A program made the position numbers and the translations under genes. A stretch of DNA of 63,418 nucleotides from SIG587 sp045531585 (lineage in GTDB: Bacteria > Bacillota > Clostridia > Oscillospirales > Acutalibacteraceae), in NCBI GenBank assembly GCA_045531585.1, contig JAZSEH010000016.1:1-63418 (forward strand). Reading direction: 5' to 3'. Below the pieces are notes generated by a model. The model had not been told where the DNA came from and searched no databases. It saw nothing but the letters and a program-made list of their open reading frames with translations. This document shows positions 31,183 through 39,853 of the stretch, in pieces. Each line of letters starts with the position of its first letter. Within the stretch, counting starts at the first letter, position 1.

Positions 31183-34100
31183 ATGAAATCCAGTTTCTAC
31201 GATATGTTCGGGGAATTTATACCCGATGTACATATAGCTGAGCTTAAATCGGTGCCCCTTACACAGTGTACACTTGAACCTGAAAAGCGTAGCTTGACCT
31301 TAGAGGCACAGTTTGAAAAATATATAACCCTTGATACCGTAAGCAAGGTTGCGGATGCCCTTAAAAGCGGTCTGGATCTTGAAAACTGCACCTTTGTGCC
31401 CAAGTTTTTACCCTGCGCCTTTGGTGTGGCCGCCTGTGAGGACGGAATACTTCACATACGCCGTAGGTTCCCTCAGCTTAACGGCTATTTTAATAATGCC
31501 ATTTATACCTTAGAGGGTGACCTGCTCACCGTTGAGCTTAAATACGGCGGCCTTTCCACTATTGAGGAGGTAAAGCTGGAGGCACAGCTTAAAAGGCATA
31601 TTAAGGAAAACTTCCAAAGGGATATTGAAATATCCTTTACAGGTGTTTTAAATGAGGAGGATGCCATTCCTCCCGAGCTTCCCGTGGAGGAGATAATTCC
31701 CCAAAGGCCTGCACGTGAAAAGGTACAGCCCAAGCAGGAGGACAAGCCTAAAATAAAGTACGACTATAAACCGAAGGAAGGTCTTCCTGTTTATCTTGAA
31801 AGCGCGCGGCTTTTCTTTGGCAGAAAAATTGATACCGCCGTTAAACCCCTATCGAGCATTGTTGCCCCCGTTGGTGAGGACGAAAGCGTTTACGTTTGCG
31901 CCTGGGGCGAGGTTTTCGGCACCGACATTAGCGTAAGAGATACAAAGCGCGGCGGAAAAATGGTAATAGCAAAATTCTTCTTTTCCGATAATACCAATTC
32001 CTTCTCCGCCTCCATAAAGAAATTTTTTGACCAGCGTTACAGCAAGAATATGGAGGAGGATGCAAGCAATTTTGCCGCCTCCCTTGCACCCTTGAAGGAC
32101 GGTGCCGCCGTTATTGTTAACGGTGACTATTCTTATGACCGTTGGAGTAATGATTTTATTGTGGACGTAAAAGCCCTTGCCACCATAGAAAAATATGAGG
32201 AAAAGGACGAGCACGAGGGGCTTAAAAGAGTAGAACTCCACTGCCACACCAATATGTCCGCTAAGGATGCGGTGTCAAGTGCAGGGGATATTATTAAGCG
32301 CGCCTATAAATGGGGTCACAAGGCTGTTGCCATTACCGACCATGGCGTTGTTCAGGCCTATCCTGCCATTGCCGAGGCTATTGGTAAGATACGCAAGGAC
32401 GGCGGTGAATTCAAGGCCATTTACGGCGTAGAAAATTATTTTATTGACGATACAAGATATAAACTTGATGGACTTACCACTAAGGAGATAGGAAAACTCA
32501 GAAACCACCAGATACTCCTTGTTAAAAACCTTGTTGGTCTTAAAAATCTGTATAAGCTTATCTCCCTTTCCCACCTTAACACCTTCCACGGCAGACCTAT
32601 AATACTCCGCTCTCAGCTTGATGAGCACCGTGAGGGTCTTATTGTGGGCTCCGCCTGTGAGCAGGGTGAGTTATATAAGGCTATTATTGACGGCGCCGAG
32701 GATGAGCGTCTGCTTGATATTGCCTCCTATTATGATTACCTTGAGATTCAGCCCCTTGGCAATAACGAGTTTATGGTTAGGGATAGCGCTAACCCGGATA
32801 AGGTGGATAAAAAGGGCAACGTGACCCCCAACCGCTTTAAAAAGGTTACCAGCCTTGAGGTAATAAAGGGCTTCAACCGCAAGGTGGTTGAAATTGCCGA
32901 TAAATTGGGTCTGCCCGTTGTTGCCACAGGTGACGTTCACTTCCTTAAAAAGGAGGACGGCATAATCCGTCAGATAGTTATGGCGGGTCAGGGCTTTGAT
33001 GATATTGCCAATCAGGCACCCCTTTATTTTAAGAGCACCGACGAAATGTTGGCAGATTTTGATTATTTTGGCGACCGTGCGGCGGAATTTGTAATAGATA
33101 ATCCCAATAAAATAGCCGAAATGATAAGCGACGAGGTTATCCCCGTGCCTGCAGGCAACTATCCTCCTGTTATTGAGGGCTCGGATGAGGAGCTTCGCCG
33201 TATCTGCTGGGAGAACGCCCATAAAATTTACGGCGACCCCGTTCCCGAAATAGTTGAAAAGCGCCTCAATAAGGAGCTTGATTCAATTATAAATAACGGC
33301 TTCTCCATAATGTATATCTCGGCGCAGAAGCTTGTTGCCTACAGTGAGGAGCAGGGCTATCTGGTAGGCTCCCGTGGCTCGGTTGGCTCCTCCTTTGTTG
33401 CAACCATGGCAGGCATTTCCGAGGTTAACCCTTTAGCCCCCCACTACGTTTGCCCAAGCTGTAAGCATAGTGAGTTTTTCACCGACGGCAGCGTAGGCTC
33501 AGGTTTTGACCTGCCTGAAAAAAAGTGCCCGAACTGTGGCACACTCCTTGACCGTAACGGGCACGACATTCCCTTTGAAACCTTTCTGGGCTTTAAGGGA
33601 GACAAGGTGCCTGATATTGACCTTAACTTTGCCGATGAGGTGCAAAACAGGGTGCAGGAGTATACCAAGAGTCTGTTCGGCGCCGAAAACGTGTACAAGG
33701 CAGGTACAATTTCTACAATAGCGGAAAAAACCGCCTTCGGCTTTGCCAAGGCTTATGCTGAGAAAATGAACGTGGTACTTAATCAGGCTGAGCTTAACCG
33801 CCTTGCAGGCCTTGTTGAGCGGGCTCAGGTTAAAAGCACCACAGGTCAGCACCCTGCAGGTATGATTATCGTGCCTCGGGATATGACCATTTATGATTTC
33901 TGTCCCGTTCAGCACCCTGCGGACGACGTTAACTCCGATATAATTACCACCCACTTTGATTTCCACTCCATTCACGATACCATATTAAAGCTTGACGAGC
34001 TGGGTCACGTTGTACCTACCACCTATAAGTATCTTGAGGAGTATTCGGGAATAAACGTTAACGACGTTACTATGAGTGACGAAAAGGTATACAGCCTGTT

Positions 34101-35061
34101 TACCTCTACCGAGGCTTTGGGTGTTACTCCTGAGGAGATTGATTCCAAAACGGGCACCTTCTGTCTGCCTGAGTTTGGTACCGAGTTTGTTCGGGGAATG
34201 CTTGTGGACTGTAAGCCTAAGAACTTCTCCGACCTTTTGCAGATTTCGGGCCTGTCCCACGGTACCGACGTGTATCTTGGCAATGCTAAAGACCTTATAG
34301 AAAACGGAACCTGTACCATTTCCGGGCTTAGAGGTACCCGTGATAACATAATGGTGTACCTTATCCATCAGGGTATGGAGGAGGGCAGAGCCTTCAAAAT
34401 AACCGAAACGGTGCGTAAGGGTCTTGTTGCCAAGGGCAAGGTATCTAAAGAGGATTGGAACGGCATGGTTCAGGATATGCTGGATTTAGGCGTTCCCCAG
34501 TGGTATACCGAAAGCTGTGGCAAGATAAAGTATATGTTCCCCAAGGCTCACGCCGCCGCCTACGTTATTTCTGCCATAAAAATAGGCTGGTACAAGGTGT
34601 ACAAGCCTCTTGAGTTTTACTGTGCCTACTTTACCGCCCGCCCTGAGGACGTGGACGTTCCCACCGTGCTTAAGGGTAAGCAGGGGGTAAGGGAGATGAT
34701 GAGCGTCATCAAGGCCAAGGGTAAGGAAGCCGCCAAGAAGGAGCTGGACGTTTACGGCACCCTTCAGATATTTAATGAGATGATGTCAAGAGGTATTGAG
34801 GTGCTTCCCATTGACCTTAAGAAATCCCACGCCGTAAAATACGTTCCCGAAAACGGAAAAATGCGTCTGCCCTTTGGAGCTCTTGCAGGGGTTGGCGAAA
34901 AGGCCGCCTGGCAGCTTTACAACGCTGCACAGGAAGGAAATTTCATCTCCAAGGAGGAATTTCAGGTTGAAGCGGGTGTTTCAAAGACCGTTGTAGCCAT
35001 GCTTTCCGATATGGGCGTTTTAGGTGACCTGCCCGACACCAACCAAATTTCAATGTTTTAA
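31183..35061 (+). CDS. polC: DNA polymerase III PolC, lacking the exonuclease insert
   Basis: A 1292-residue replicative polymerase. In order: N-terminal domain, OB domain (about 205-345), PHP domain (about 347-600), polymerase core with PDIDLNF (catalytic Asp811 and Asp813), Zn finger CPSCKHSEFF...KCPNC, and the closing DTNQISMF. In Bacillus subtilis PolC a DnaQ-like 3'-5' exonuclease of about 170-180 residues is inserted in the PHP domain. Here the site of insertion, between Glu417 and His442, holds only 24 residues and no ETTG motif, and none is found elsewhere in the chain. The nine PHP metal-ligand positions look complete: H353, H355, D386, H387, E417, H442, C492, D584, H586. B. subtilis has Asn at the D584 position. 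The reading frame is intact, so this is a genuine domain absence and not an assembly gap. Whether PHP supplies proofreading is inference. Confidence 0.95.
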   Translation: MKSSFYDMFGEFIPDVHIAELKSVPLTQCTLEPEKRSLTLEAQFEKYITLDTVSKVADALKSGLDLENCTFVPKFLPCAFGVAACEDGILHIRRRFPQLNGYFNNAIYTLEGDLLTVELKYGGLSTIEEVKLEAQLKRHIKENFQRDIEISFTGVLNEEDAIPPELPVEEIIPQRPAREKVQPKQEDKPKIKYDYKPKEGLPVYLESARLFFGRKIDTAVKPLSSIVAPVGEDESVYVCAWGEVFGTDISVRDTKRGGKMVIAKFFFSDNTNSFSASIKKFFDQRYSKNMEEDASNFAASLAPLKDGAAVIVNGDYSYDRWSNDFIVDVKALATIEKYEEKDEHEGLKRVELHCHTNMSAKDAVSSAGDIIKRAYKWGHKAVAITDHGVVQAYPAIAEAIGKIRKDGGEFKAIYGVENYFIDDTRYKLDGLTTKEIGKLRNHQILLVKNLVGLKNLYKLISLSHLNTFHGRPIILRSQLDEHREGLIVGSACEQGELYKAIIDGAEDERLLDIASYYDYLEIQPLGNNEFMVRDSANPDKVDKKGNVTPNRFKKVTSLEVIKGFNRKVVEIADKLGLPVVATGDVHFLKKEDGIIRQIVMAGQGFDDIANQAPLYFKSTDEMLADFDYFGDRAAEFVIDNPNKIAEMISDEVIPVPAGNYPPVIEGSDEELRRICWENAHKIYGDPVPEIVEKRLNKELDSIINNGFSIMYISAQKLVAYSEEQGYLVGSRGSVGSSFVATMAGISEVNPLAPHYVCPSCKHSEFFTDGSVGSGFDLPEKKCPNCGTLLDRNGHDIPFETFLGFKGDKVPDIDLNFADEVQNRVQEYTKSLFGAENVYKAGTISTIAEKTAFGFAKAYAEKMNVVLNQAELNRLAGLVERAQVKSTTGQHPAGMIIVPRDMTIYDFCPVQHPADDVNSDIITTHFDFHSIHDTILKLDELGHVVPTTYKYLEEYSGINVNDVTMSDEKVYSLFTSTEALGVTPEEIDSKTGTFCLPEFGTEFVRGMLVDCKPKNFSDLLQISGLSHGTDVYLGNAKDLIENGTCTISGLRGTRDNIMVYLIHQGMEEGRAFKITETVRKGLVAKGKVSKEDWNGMVQDMLDLGVPQWYTESCGKIKYMFPKAHAAAYVISAIKIGWYKVYKPLEFYCAYFTARPEDVDVPTVLKGKQGVREMMSVIKAKGKEAAKKELDVYGTLQIFNEMMSRGIEVLPIDLKKSHAVKYVPENGKMRLPFGALAGVGEKAAWQLYNAAQEGNFISKEEFQVEAGVSKTVVAMLSDMGVLGDLPDTNQISMF

Positions 35062-35063
35062 TA

Positions 35064-35110
35064 AAAAACAGGCTATGTTGTTTAAAATATAAACAATTAG
35101 CCTGTTTTTA
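35064..35110 (+). terminator. Terminator after polC
   Basis: Stem AAACAGGCTA / TAGCCTGTTT with a partly paired AT-rich loop, ending in TTTTTATT. It ends the pyrH-polC operon. Confidence 0.8.
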
Positions 35111-35152
35111 TTGGTTGATATGCCAAAAAAATTAAAATTTATTATCAAAAGG

Positions 35153-35180
35153 TTGCAATCTTGTAACTATTTGGTATAAT
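35153..35180 (+). promoter_or_regulatory. Promoter of the M23 peptidase gene
   Basis: TTGCAA at 35153-35158 and TATAAT at 35175-35180, 16-base spacer, about 50 bases before the start codon. Confidence 0.7.
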
Positions 35181-35232
35181 AATAACAGTGTTTAATTACA
35201 GAAATGTTACTTTTTAGGAGGATGTTGCTTTT

Positions 35233-36441
35233 ATGCAGCGCGTACTTGATACAGTTAAAAGCTGTTATGGTTTTGCAAAAAAGCATATAAAAATAATAGT
35301 TCCCGCTGTCTTTTTATTTGTGGGAATGCTTGCTATTGTTGCAAGTATGAATATGTGTGGTCTTACCTTCGCTTATGACCTTTCTTTTAGTGACGGTACA
35401 ATAATCCGCGTTAAGGATATGGACGATTTTGCCGCCGCTAAAGATATGATTCAGCAGTCAAGCGCTACAGATGATGTAGATGCCCTGATTGATGAGCCCG
35501 AATTTTCCAGAACTCTGGCTATGAGCTCTCAGATAAGCGATGTGAACAGCATTGCCGAAACCATTATTGAGCATACCGATGAAATAGTTACCGCTACAAT
35601 ACTGAGGGTTAACGGCGAGTATGTTACCTGCGTTTCGGGTGATACATCACTTGATGAGTATATCGATGCCGCCCTTCACCGCTTTGATAACAAGGGCAGT
35701 GGTGCCACATCTAAGTTTGTCGATGAAATAACCACCGAAAAGGCCTTTTATCCTGCTTCTAAGGTTAGCAGTATTGAGGATGCCAAAAAGGTTATTGATA
35801 CCCTTAAGGTGCAAACCGTTGCAACGGTTTCGGGCACCTACAGAACTTCATATTCCACCTCTGTTATAAAGGATACCAGTAAAACATCGGGCTATTGCAA
35901 AACCGCTAAGAGCGGCGCTCCCGGTGTTACAAAATATACCGATAGCGTTACCTTTATTAACGGTGTAGAGCAGAGCCGCATTCGTCTTTCCTCTACAGTT
36001 GTAAGCAAACCTTCAAACGAAGTTATTATCGTGGGCACTAAGCCTCTTGATTTAGGCGGTGCAAAGTTTGGTTGGCCTCTTGCAAGAGGAGTTAATTATA
36101 AAATCACCTCTAAAATTGGCGATAACCGCGATCATAAGGGCTTTGATATTGCCGCTGACGAGGGAACTCCTATTTGTGCATCACTCGGCGGTGTTGTAGT
36201 TGAAGCATCAACAGGTTATAACGGTGGATACGGCTACAAGGTGGTTGTAGACCACGGAAACGGTATTAAAACAGTTTATGCCCACTGCAGTAAATTGCTT
36301 GTTTGCGCGGGACAGCGAGTGGAAGCAGGTCAGGTAATTGCAAAGGTAGGCAACACCGGCCGCTCTACAGGACCGCACCTCCATTTTGAAATCAGAGTTA
36401 ACGGCAACTACGTTGACCCCGGCCCATATTTAGGAGTATAA
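35233..36441 (+). CDS. Membrane-anchored M23 peptidase with G5 domain
   Basis: A 402-residue envelope protein. One membrane helix at about residues 20-41 anchors it. Residues about 225-275 are a G5 domain (SRIRLSSTVVSKPSNEVIIV), which binds sugars or wall polymers. The C-terminal 110 residues are an M23 zinc endopeptidase: NRDHKGFDIAA gives the first His and Asp, and PHLHFEIRVNG the HxH pair. It probably cuts peptide cross-links in peptidoglycan during growth. All metal ligands are present, unlike degenerate regulators. AGGAGGATG precedes the start. The gene stands alone between terminators. Confidence 0.9.
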   Translation: MQRVLDTVKSCYGFAKKHIKIIVPAVFLFVGMLAIVASMNMCGLTFAYDLSFSDGTIIRVKDMDDFAAAKDMIQQSSATDDVDALIDEPEFSRTLAMSSQISDVNSIAETIIEHTDEIVTATILRVNGEYVTCVSGDTSLDEYIDAALHRFDNKGSGATSKFVDEITTEKAFYPASKVSSIEDAKKVIDTLKVQTVATVSGTYRTSYSTSVIKDTSKTSGYCKTAKSGAPGVTKYTDSVTFINGVEQSRIRLSSTVVSKPSNEVIIVGTKPLDLGGAKFGWPLARGVNYKITSKIGDNRDHKGFDIAADEGTPICASLGGVVVEASTGYNGGYGYKVVVDHGNGIKTVYAHCSKLLVCAGQRVEAGQVIAKVGNTGRSTGPHLHFEIRVNGNYVDPGPYLGV

Positions 36442-36447
36442 AAATTT

Positions 36448-36481
36448 AAATCCCGAAGGAATTTTCCTTCGGGATTTTTTT
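36448..36481 (+). terminator. Bidirectional terminator after M23 gene
   Basis: Stem AAATCCCGAAGGAA / TTCCTTCGGGATTT with a 2-base loop, followed by TTTTT. The left arm is preceded by an A-rich run, so it can also serve the minus-strand gene ending at 36501. Confidence 0.88.
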
Positions 36482-36500
36482 AGTACTCACTGAGTCTGCA

Positions 36501-36782
36501 TTATTGTTTTAAGGCACGTTCGAGCCAGATGCTTCCAAGATCCATTGCCTCAAAGAAGCCGTTTTTCTCACCGGTTTTGGTGATGCGCTTTTTCTCATCA
36601 AGGGAGGTATCACTGAGCATAAGCTCAATTTTTATCTTATCGCTAAGCTCCAGCTCGCCTTCCTTTGCTTTAGAAAGAATTTCAAAGCGTACAACGTATT
36701 TTTCGGACATATCGCCGTAATAAACGGTGTTGCCCTTTCTTACAAGGGGCTTACCCTTGTAGGTAAGAAACTGTTCAGCCAT
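36501..36782 (-). CDS. Small conserved-looking protein of unknown function
   Basis: A 93-residue soluble protein, start set by GGAGGG ten bases upstream. The sequence MAEQFLTYKGKPLVRKGNTVYYG reads like a beta-hairpin, followed by KYVVRFEILSKAKEGELELS and a helical end (NGFFEAMDLGSIWLERAL). I do not recognise a named family. It is the second gene of a two-gene operon with the one at 36797, 14 bases apart, and both face the rpmH cluster, between which their promoter must lie. Confidence 0.75.
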   Translation of the reverse strand: MAEQFLTYKGKPLVRKGNTVYYGDMSEKYVVRFEILSKAKEGELELSDKIKIELMLSDTSLDEKKRITKTGEKNGFFEAMDLGSIWLERALKQ

Positions 36783-36796
36783 TTTTCTTTACCCTC

Positions 36797-37057
36797 CTAA
36801 TTTTTTTCGGGCATATCGTGGTAGAGGTTGAAGCGGAAAAGCTTGCTTTCATCCTCAGGATTGGTACAGCGGATGGTAGCCTCGGATACCCTTGCACCGT
36901 TTAATATGGTGGCAATACCCATTATCTGGCAAAGCTTGGATTTAAGATTTAAAACGTCTCCATCCTTTGTTTCCAAAAACACGTCGCCCGCGCAGGTGTC
37001 AAGTGCTTTTATAAATTCATTAAAGTCAAGGTCATGGACCTGAAATTTATTATGCAT
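36797..37057 (-). CDS. Small acidic protein of unknown function
   Basis: An 86-residue protein, first gene of the pair. The middle FIKALDTCAGDVFLETKDGDVLNLKSKLCQ has an alternating beta pattern, and the C-terminus ends in EDESKLFRFNLYHDMPEKN. AAGGAGG precedes the start. No domain name is known to me. It runs divergently from rpmH, the place occupied in many relatives by dnaA; no dnaA or DnaA-box cluster was found here. Confidence 0.75.
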   Translation of the reverse strand: MHNKFQVHDLDFNEFIKALDTCAGDVFLETKDGDVLNLKSKLCQIMGIATILNGARVSEATIRCTNPEDESKLFRFNLYHDMPEKN

Positions 37058-37144
37058 AAAAAATCCTCCTTAGTATTAGTTTATTAAATTATATAAGAAT
37101 TACTCCTTATTGTCAAGAATTTAAAGTTGTTATAAAAATTTTAG

Positions 37145-37174
37145 TTGACATTTGCCCCTTACTTGATGTATAAT
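37145..37174 (+). promoter_or_regulatory. Promoter of the rpmH cluster
   Basis: TTGACA at 37145-37150 and TATAAT at 37169-37174, 18-base spacer; the start codon of rpmH is 78 bases further on. Confidence 0.82.
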
Positions 37175-37251
37175 CTCATAATGATAGGCTATGTATAAAG
37201 GCGCTTTGTCTTTTAACATCTATAAACACTCTAAAAAGGGAGGATAGCAAA

Positions 37252-37386
37252 ATGAAAAGAACTTACCAGCCTAAGAAGCTGCACCGTAAAAAGGAGCACG
37301 GCTTTTTAAAGAGAATGTCTGACAGAAACGGCCGCAAGGTGCTTGCACGTCGCAGAGCCAAGGGTAGAAAGCATCTCACCTACTAA
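37252..37386 (+). CDS. rpmH: 50S ribosomal protein L34
   Basis: A 44-residue, strongly basic protein of the large subunit. It opens MKRTYQPKKLHRKKEHGF and continues with the usual GRKVLARRRAKGRKHL. AAAAAGGGAGGAT lies nine bases before the ATG. It is followed by a terminator-like hairpin and then rnpA, the conserved order in bacteria. Confidence 0.97.
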   Translation: MKRTYQPKKLHRKKEHGFLKRMSDRNGRKVLARRRAKGRKHLTY

Positions 37387-37416
37387 GGCCACATTTTTTG
37401 TGGCTTTTCTTTTTTG
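37387..37416 (+). terminator. Terminator/attenuator between rpmH and rnpA
   Basis: Short stem GCCACA / TGTGGC with a 5-base loop and a T-rich run TTTTCTTTTTT, directly after the rpmH stop. It would lower expression of rnpA relative to L34, as is usual for this pair. Confidence 0.75.
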
Positions 37417-37437
37417 AAAAGCCAAAAAGGAGAAATT

Positions 37438-37773
37438 ATGTCCGCCGTAATAAAACTAAAACAAAATTGGGAGTTTCGCCGTGCCTTTACAAGAGGTAAA
37501 GCTACGGTAACGCCAAGCTTTGTTGTCTACGTCGTAAAAACAGGCGGTACCGGAGTAAGGCTTGGAATAAGCGCCGGTAAAAAGCTTGGTTGTGCAGTAC
37601 AGCGCAACCGTGCCAAGCGGGTACTTACCGCGGCATTTATGCAGTGTCTGCCACATATTTCGAGAAACTGTGATGTTGTTCTGGTGGCAAGGCACCGTAT
37701 TCTTTCACAAAAAAGTACGCAGGTATATAATGCCCTGCAAAACATCTTAATGCAAAACGGAATATATGAGTAA
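37438..37773 (+). CDS. rnpA: Ribonuclease P protein component
   Basis: A 111-residue basic protein that helps the RNase P RNA cut the 5' leader of tRNA precursors. LKQNWEFRRAFTRGKATVTP is the start of the family; KKLGCAVQRNRAKRVLTAAF near residues 50-70 is the RNR signature that binds the RNA. ATG 37438 has AAAAAGGAGAA upstream. Its end overlaps yidD by eight bases. Confidence 0.95.
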   Translation: MSAVIKLKQNWEFRRAFTRGKATVTPSFVVYVVKTGGTGVRLGISAGKKLGCAVQRNRAKRVLTAAFMQCLPHISRNCDVVLVARHRILSQKSTQVYNALQNILMQNGIYE

Positions 37774-38005
37774 ATTACTGATCGGTCTTATTCGTTTTTA
37801 TCAAAAGAACATTTCACCGCAAAAAATATCTTGTTGCCGTTTTACCCCTACCTGCTCCGCCTACGCTATTGAGGCCATTCAGGTCCATGGTGCATTTAAG
37901 GGCGGGCTACTCAGCATTTACAGGATACTGCGCTGTAACCCCCTGTGCAAGGGCGGTTATGACCCTGTGCCCGAAAAAAGAAAAAGAACGGACGGTGTGA
38001 AATAA
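37766..38005 (+). CDS. yidD: Membrane protein insertion efficiency factor YidD
   Basis: A 79-residue peripheral membrane protein that helps YidC. The family core is nearly complete: LIRFYQKNISPQK, CRFTPTCSAYAIEAI and LRCNPLCKGGYDPVP with its conserved Cys residues. It overlaps rnpA and ends right at the yidC start. Confidence 0.95.
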   Translation: MSKLLIGLIRFYQKNISPQKISCCRFTPTCSAYAIEAIQVHGAFKGGLLSIYRILRCNPLCKGGYDPVPEKRKRTDGVK

Positions 38006-38941
38006 ATGCAAGCAATATTTAACATTATCAATATACCCCTTGGTTGGGTTCTCAGAAATATTTCTGCACTCTTTGGCGGTAACTTTGCCGCTGCGGTTTT
38101 TGTTTTCACCCTGCTTATAAATATCGTAATGATACCATTAAGCATTAAAAGTCAGAAATCCTCTGTTCAGCAGCTTCGCCTTAAGCCCAAGCTTGATGAA
38201 CTTAAAAAGAAGTACGGGGATGACCGTACAAAATACTCCACCGAAATGCAAAAGCTCTACCAGGAGGAGGGCGTTTCCATGTCGGGCGGATGCTTACCTA
38301 TGCTTATCCGTCTGCCTATTATGATGAGCATTTACTACCTCATCACTCAGCCCCTTACCTACCTTATGGGCGTTTCTAAGGATGCCGTTGCCGCCGCTGC
38401 TGATGCCTTTGTTAAGGTGACCGAAGGGGCAAAGGCCGCCACTGTTTCTCAGCTTTCTCTTATCGAGGCTGTGCAGAGCGGTAAAATCTCCAGCCCTGAA
38501 ATTTCTGAAAAGCTGGGCGATATAAATTTCGGTCTTTTTGGTATTGATCTTACCGAAACCCCTAAATTCTCAATGAATATTTTCGGGGACTTTAAGCTTA
38601 TCTGGCTTATCCCCATTCTTGCCTTTGCCACCGCAATGCTGTCAAGCATTATCTCTATGCGTATGCAGAAAAAAATCAATCCCGATGCCCCAAGTATGGC
38701 AGGCATGATGCTGACTATGCCTCTTATCTCTCTGATTATCGGCTTTACCGTGCCCGGCGGCGTTGGCTTCTATTGGGCCTGCTCAGGTCTTATAGGCGGT
38801 CTTATCCAGCCTATTATTCAGACCGTTTACGGCCCCCAGCAGCTTATTGCCAAGGAAAATGCAAAGGCAATAATTAAAACACATCAATCTGAGCTTGCCG
38901 CTAAAAAGAACAAAGCCGCAAGGGAAGAGGTACAAGAATAA
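38006..38941 (+). CDS. yidC: Membrane protein insertase YidC
   Basis: A 311-residue insertase of Gram-positive type with five membrane helices, without the large periplasmic domain of Gram-negative YidC. It inserts membrane proteins alone or with the Sec translocon. QKSSVQQLRLKPKLDELKKKYGDDR after the first helices is the family's cytoplasmic loop, and GVGFYWACSGLIGGLIQPII the last membrane part. It lacks a lipobox cysteine near the start, unlike SpoIIIJ of Bacillus. Gene start directly follows the yidD stop. Confidence 0.95.
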   Translation: MQAIFNIINIPLGWVLRNISALFGGNFAAAVFVFTLLINIVMIPLSIKSQKSSVQQLRLKPKLDELKKKYGDDRTKYSTEMQKLYQEEGVSMSGGCLPMLIRLPIMMSIYYLITQPLTYLMGVSKDAVAAAADAFVKVTEGAKAATVSQLSLIEAVQSGKISSPEISEKLGDINFGLFGIDLTETPKFSMNIFGDFKLIWLIPILAFATAMLSSIISMRMQKKINPDAPSMAGMMLTMPLISLIIGFTVPGGVGFYWACSGLIGGLIQPIIQTVYGPQQLIAKENAKAIIKTHQSELAAKKNKAAREEVQE

Positions 38942-38980
38942 TAAACCGTTTTACGGTTCCCGAAAGCGAGGAAAAACATC

Positions 38981-39850
38981 TTGATTAAGGAAGCATTCGG
39001 CCAAGGTGCCGGTATTGAAGAGGCTAAGGAAAGCGCCCTTGCCGCCCTTAATGCCCGTCCTGATGATGACGTGCAGTTTGAAATAGTTGATATGCCTAAA
39101 GCTAAGGTTTTAGGTATCTTTGGCGGCAAAGCCGCAAAGGTAAGAGCTTATATAGAATTACCTGACCCCAAACCCGGAAAAAAGAAGAGCGAAAAGCCTG
39201 CGAAGGCCAAAAAAGCTGAAAAGCCCGCAAAGGAAAAGAAGACCGAAAAGCCTGAGAAAAAGGCAGTGCCTTCCGCAAACTATGCCGACGCTGTTCCTGT
39301 TAGCGAGATTGAAAAGGATTCTCCTGCAGGCAGAGCCGCCGCATATCTTTCCGCCATTATAGAAAAACTCGGCTGTACCGACGTTGAGATAAAGGTAGCC
39401 CTTAAGGAAAACGGCGCTATGTTAATTCTTGCAGGTAACGGTCTGGGTGTTGTTATCGGCCGCAGGGGCGAAACTCTGGAATCCCTCCAGTATTTAACCT
39501 CTCTTGCCGCAAATAACGGCGGCGGATACTATAAAGTGTCCATTGACGTTGGCAACTACCGCGAGAAGCGTGAGCAAACCCTTACTGCACTTGCAAAGCG
39601 CGTTTCTGCTCAGGTGCTCTCCACCTCCCGCAGCCGTTCATTAGAGCCTATGAATCCTTACGAGCGCCGTATAATCCATACCGCCGTACAGGAGATTGAG
39701 GGTGTTACCTCCGGCTCAGTTGGTGAGGGCTCCTCCCGTCGTGTTGTTATAAGCCCTGTTGGCGGTAGCACTCCCAAAAAGGAAGCCGCCCCTGTAAGGG
39801 AGCCTAAGAAGGATGCGGCAAGCGCACCTCTCTACGGCAAGATAAACTAA
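38981..39850 (+). CDS. khpB: RNA-binding protein KhpB (Jag/EloR)
   Basis: A 289-residue RNA-binding protein tied to cell elongation in Firmicutes. Residues 1-50 are the Jag-N domain (IEEAKESALAALNARPDDDVQ), then a Lys/Ala/Glu/Pro linker of about 40 residues, then a KH domain with GNGLGVVIGRRGETLESLQYL (about 147-167) and an R3H domain (MNPYERRIIHTAVQEIEG). The start is TTG 38981, behind GCGAGGAAAA. It ends the conserved cluster; mnmE, often the next gene, is replaced by a palindromic element. Confidence 0.93.
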   Translation: MIKEAFGQGAGIEEAKESALAALNARPDDDVQFEIVDMPKAKVLGIFGGKAAKVRAYIELPDPKPGKKKSEKPAKAKKAEKPAKEKKTEKPEKKAVPSANYADAVPVSEIEKDSPAGRAAAYLSAIIEKLGCTDVEIKVALKENGAMLILAGNGLGVVIGRRGETLESLQYLTSLAANNGGGYYKVSIDVGNYREKREQTLTALAKRVSAQVLSTSRSRSLEPMNPYERRIIHTAVQEIEGVTSGSVGEGSSRRVVISPVGGSTPKKEAAPVREPKKDAASAPLYGKIN

Positions 39851-39853
39851 TTA

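Noticed and set aside
32431..32506. Assembly gap or frameshift explaining the missing PolC exonuclease
   Set aside because: The frame is continuous and the joining sequence reads smoothly into conserved PHP sequence on both sides.
36450..37250. Chromosome origin next to rpmH
   Set aside because: No dnaA, dnaN or cluster of DnaA boxes was seen; the gap holds two small genes and a promoter.
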